Shown here piece by piece: positions 61,473-64,000 of a stretch of DNA of 64,000 nt. Below the pieces are notes generated by a model. It did no database searches and was not told the DNA's origin. It was given only the letters and a program-made list of their open reading frames with translations. Source of the DNA: Streptomyces sp. R302 (lineage in GTDB: Bacteria; Actinomycetota; Actinomycetes; Streptomycetales; Streptomycetaceae); the NCBI RefSeq assembly GCF_012927245.1, contig NZ_JABBGE010000008.1:372001-436000 (forward strand), read 5' to 3'. The position numbers were made by a program, and so were the translations under genes. Each line of letters starts with the position of its first letter. The stretch's first letter is position 1.

Positions 61473-62447
61473 ATGGCCATGCACCTGCACCGTTCCAACG
61501 GCACCATGCTGCTGCGCCGTGACGCCGTCGCACGCTGCAAACACTGCGGGACCCCGATCGAGTGGTTCGACCGGTACGACGGCCAACGGATCCCGCTCTC
61601 CATGGAGTTCCCCGCCCGGCCGGTCCCCGTTCCCATGCGCTGGTACACGGCCCGCGGCCTGGCCCATCCCGGCGCGGACCCGAACACCGGCCAGTGCCGT
61701 ATCCCGCACCCCGCGATCTGCCCGGCCCTGGAGCACACCGACCTGCCACCCGAGATCGAGGACCTCGTCGGTCGGCTCGCTGTCCGGATGCGCAAGCGGA
61801 TCGACCAGGGGTTGTTCCTGCCGGAGGCGGACCGGCCCGCGGACGAACCTCGGAAGAGGGACCCTGAACCGAGCGCGAGCAGCCGGCATGTCGTCTCTCT
61901 GTACAGCACCTTGCACATCGCCCCGGGCGAAGTGCAGGACATCCGGTGTACCGCCCTCCATGACGACGGCGCGCGGTGCGAGAACCGCCTCTTCGACCGC
62001 AAGGACGGCAGATGGGAGGAGACCGCCGTCCCCCGCTCGCCGGGTCGGCAAGGACAGAGACTCCTCTCCGCGACCGGCGGGCGCATGTGGGTATGGAGTA
62101 TCCGCGAGTTCAACCACACCCTTCGCTGGCGACGCCAGCTCTGCACCGATCACGACAGAGGGGACGTTCTCGCGCAGGTGCCGAACGAACTCGTCCCCTT
62201 CTCGCCGCTTGCCCACGGCGAGTACGTCCTCGGCCAGCGGCCCGCCGGCTACGACCGTCCGCCGGCCGACGAGCATCTGGAAATCCATACAGGTCCGAAG
62301 GACCGCACCGTGTGCGCGGGGGACGGCTGCAGCCATGCGTCCTCCCGCTCGGAACCGACCGGATGGCTGTGCTGGCAATGCGTCCGCGTAGCGAAACGCC
62401 GCGCCCGCATCCACCAGCAATGGCAGGCATCCCAACCGTCCGACTGA
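61473..62447 (+). CDS. DUF6083-like Cys-rich protein
   Basis: 324 residues. The N-terminus RSNGTMLLRRDAVARCKHCGTPIEWFDRY with CxxC and the following PLSMEFPARPVPVPMRWYT and HPAICPALEH resemble the DUF6083 family of Streptomyces proteins. Further Cys pairs occur at about 192-200 (CTALHDDGARCEN) and near the C-terminus (CAGDGCSHA ... CWQC), so three zinc sites are possible. Function unknown. ATG 61473 is two bases after the preceding stop. The long frame upstream of it is out-of-context and rejected. Confidence 0.7.
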   Translation: MAMHLHRSNGTMLLRRDAVARCKHCGTPIEWFDRYDGQRIPLSMEFPARPVPVPMRWYTARGLAHPGADPNTGQCRIPHPAICPALEHTDLPPEIEDLVGRLAVRMRKRIDQGLFLPEADRPADEPRKRDPEPSASSRHVVSLYSTLHIAPGEVQDIRCTALHDDGARCENRLFDRKDGRWEETAVPRSPGRQGQRLLSATGGRMWVWSIREFNHTLRWRRQLCTDHDRGDVLAQVPNELVPFSPLAHGEYVLGQRPAGYDRPPADEHLEIHTGPKDRTVCAGDGCSHASSRSEPTGWLCWQCVRVAKRRARIHQQWQASQPSD

Positions 62448-63010
62448 GAGAGATCGTCGCCACACGTCGTCAGGACCGAGGCCAGTGCGCGCCGGGCACA
62501 GCACCGCGGGACGCGCTCGCGATCTGCTCCGTCGTAGCCTCGGCTTGAGCCGGTTCACCCGCCTCGTGGCACCCGTGCCCCGCTGAGGGCCTACACGATG
62601 CGATCGCGGGATCCTTGCCTCGATTTGCAGCATGCTCCCGCCCATCCCACTCGTCCTTGCCGGCGATGCCCTCGCTGATCGGGTGATGCGGCCTCCTGCG
62701 GGCGCGGACAGTGATCCGTCGAGCGCCGGCACCCCTCGGCGACACCGCCACGCCCGATCACTTCGGGGTCCAGCCCGGGCGCCTTGCCGAAGTGGCTCCC
62801 CAGCCGAGTACCGGGCATGAGGGAGAAACGTCCTTTACCGGATGGAGCGACCTAACAGGCCGTTATCAGCCCCGCATGCGTGCAAGGATCCGCATGGCCC
62901 GTCCGGCGAAGGGTGAATTTCCCGCAAGCACCTGCAAGGCGGTTGCGTGGCTCATTGCGACGTCTCACTCTCGGAGAGTCAACGACCACCTGGGAGATGG
63001 AGGAGGGCCT
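62448..63010. other. Gap of 563 bp without a recognisable gene
   Basis: Several short frames exist on both strands but none shows a family signature or a good ribosome-binding site. Composition is patchier than in the neighbouring genes. I see no RNA gene or clear repeat here; probably decayed sequence plus the promoter for the next small gene. Confidence 0.5.
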
Positions 63011-63262
63011 GTGGCTCTGCATCTGCTGTGCAAAGACCCGGAAAGCCCGAACAACGGTAGTCCGACGCTCTATTACGACGATGCCACGGACAGCTACCTG
63101 CTTCAGTCGTGGAAGGTGGTGGACGCGTCGCGCCTCGCGTCCATCAGCATTCCCGACCACGAGACCATCGTGGAGTTCCCCACGCGGCTCCTGAGGCTCT
63201 TCCCGACCACGGAGAACGCCCCGCATGTCCGCACAGCACGGGAAGGTAATAATGCCCCATAA
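63011..63262 (+). CDS. Small conserved protein found next to XRE regulators
   Basis: 83 residues: VALHLLCKDPESPNNGSPTL, YYDDATDSYLLQSWKVVDAS, then IPDHETIVEFPTRLLRLFP. The pattern (substrate-like beta-hairpin with YYDD and WKVVD) matches a small Streptomyces protein that commonly precedes an XRE/DUF5753 regulator, as in the abaA-like arrangement. GTG 63011 has GGAGGAGGG directly upstream, so it is preferred to the long frame starting at 62711. Probably works with or is controlled by the next gene. Confidence 0.7.
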   Translation: MALHLLCKDPESPNNGSPTLYYDDATDSYLLQSWKVVDASRLASISIPDHETIVEFPTRLLRLFPTTENAPHVRTAREGNNAP

Positions 63263-63335
63263 AAGGGGCTGACCGCCCAGCGGTTTTGGCCCCCGGGGGT
63301 CGTGCGCCTGCCGTGCCTACCTGCACACTGGCTGC

Positions 63336-64000
63336 ATGCCTTCCTCCTCCAGCGTCACAGAAGCCCGTCGCGCCCTCGGGCGACGCCTGCGTCGTCTCCG
63401 TGAAGACAAGGGACTCACCACCCGCGAACTGGCGCGGCGGTGCGGCTGGCACGAATCCAAGTGCAGCCGCATCGAGCACGGCAAGGCCCCTGCCTCTCCG
63501 GACACGATCGAGGCGTGGGCGCGGGTCTGTGACGCGGAGGACCAGATCGACGAACTCGTCGAGGCGGCCCGCGGGATCAAGGGCATGTACGTCGAGTGGC
63601 GCGACATGGAGGCGGCCGGTCTGAGGCAGGCGCAGGACAGTGTGCGACTGCTGTGGGAGCGGACTCGGACGTTCAAGGCGTACGCCCAGAACCTGATTCC
63701 CGGCCCCCTCCAGACGACCGCGTACACGCGGGCCGTCCTCGAAGGGATCCGCGACCGGCGGGGACTGCGCGACGATGTCGAGGCGGCCCTCGCCGTCCGG
63801 GTCGGGCGCCAGGCGGTGCTTGACGATCCGGAGCGGCGCTTCGACATCGTCCTGGAGGAAGCGGCGCTCTACCGGCGGGTGGGGCCGCCCGAGCTGATGG
63901 CCGAGCAGCTCTGGCGGCTGCTCGAACTGGCGGCGCGCCCGAACGTACAGCTCGGCGTCATCCCCCGGGACGCCGACCGCCATCTCATGCTTCCCGTCGA
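63336..64000 (+). CDS. XRE-family regulator with DUF5753 domain (3' truncated by window)
   Basis: 221 codons visible, open to the window end. The HTH (RRALGRRLRRLREDKGLTTRELARRCGWHESKCSRIEHGKAP) is a lambda-repressor type. The DUF5753 sensor region follows: VRLLWERTRTFKAYAQNLIPGPLQTTAYTRAVL, then FDIVLEEAALYRRVG and NVQLGVIPRDADRH. In Streptomyces such proteins pair with small DUF397 or related partners and affect development and antibiotic production. ATG 63336 has a weak ribosome-binding site. Confidence 0.85.
   Translation, partial: MPSSSSVTEARRALGRRLRRLREDKGLTTRELARRCGWHESKCSRIEHGKAPASPDTIEAWARVCDAEDQIDELVEAARGIKGMYVEWRDMEAAGLRQAQDSVRLLWERTRTFKAYAQNLIPGPLQTTAYTRAVLEGIRDRRGLRDDVEAALAVRVGRQAVLDDPERRFDIVLEEAALYRRVGPPELMAEQLWRLLELAARPNVQLGVIPRDADRHLMLPV

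Overview
The window is high-GC actinobacterial DNA, almost certainly a Streptomyces chromosome. Support comes from the base composition, frequent GTG starts and ATGA couplings, an FMN-riboswitch rib operon, a secreted GH18 chitinase with the 12-bp direct repeats seen at Streptomyces chitinase promoters, and XRE/DUF5753 and DUF6083-type genes.

Positions 1-35,500 hold a compact type I polyketide cluster. The core minus-strand run is ccr, KAS III, 3-hydroxyacyl-CoA dehydrogenase, PKS1 (loading module plus module 1), PKS2 (module 2), PKS3 (module 3 with TE) and an FAD monooxygenase. Domain reading: KSQ-AT(malonyl)-[KR remnant]-ACP; KS-AT(malonyl)-DH-KR-ACP; KS-AT(malonyl)-KR(degenerate)-ACP; KS-AT(alkylmalonyl type)-KR(degenerate)-ACP-TE. 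I infer an acetate-primed tetraketide, 2-alkyl-3,5-dioxo-6-octenoyl, that could close to a 3-alkyl-4-hydroxy-6-propenyl-2-pyrone or a related ring. The ccr/KAS III/dehydrogenase trio resembles cassettes that make ethylmalonyl- or branched alkylmalonyl-CoA. Tailoring and accessory genes are two divergent P450s sharing a mirror-image promoter, an acyl-CoA dehydrogenase-like flavoprotein with an altered active site, the FAD monooxygenase, an exporter and the end of a LuxR-type regulator. A TetR/aldo-keto reductase/DUF427 block lies inside the region and may or may not belong to the pathway.

Positions 35,500-41,700 hold an MFS permease divergent from a ROK regulator around a clear operator, a run of minisatellite-like tandem repeats after the ROK gene, an NmrA-like protein and the chitinase.

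Positions 41,700-56,700 look like conserved chromosome. They carry the FMN riboswitch and ribD-ribE-ribM-ribBA-ribH, hisE-hisG, a PH-domain membrane protein, two CNNM/CorC-type proteins, a TPR-AAA ATPase, a uridine-kinase-like protein and a secreted C39-like peptidase. A decayed stretch follows, then an alpha/beta hydrolase divergent from a TetR regulator.

Positions 57,400-64,000 look accessory: a RecD2-like helicase, a possible transposase remnant, three tightly packed Cys-rich proteins, two long non-coding gaps, a small conserved protein and an XRE/DUF5753 regulator cut by the window end.
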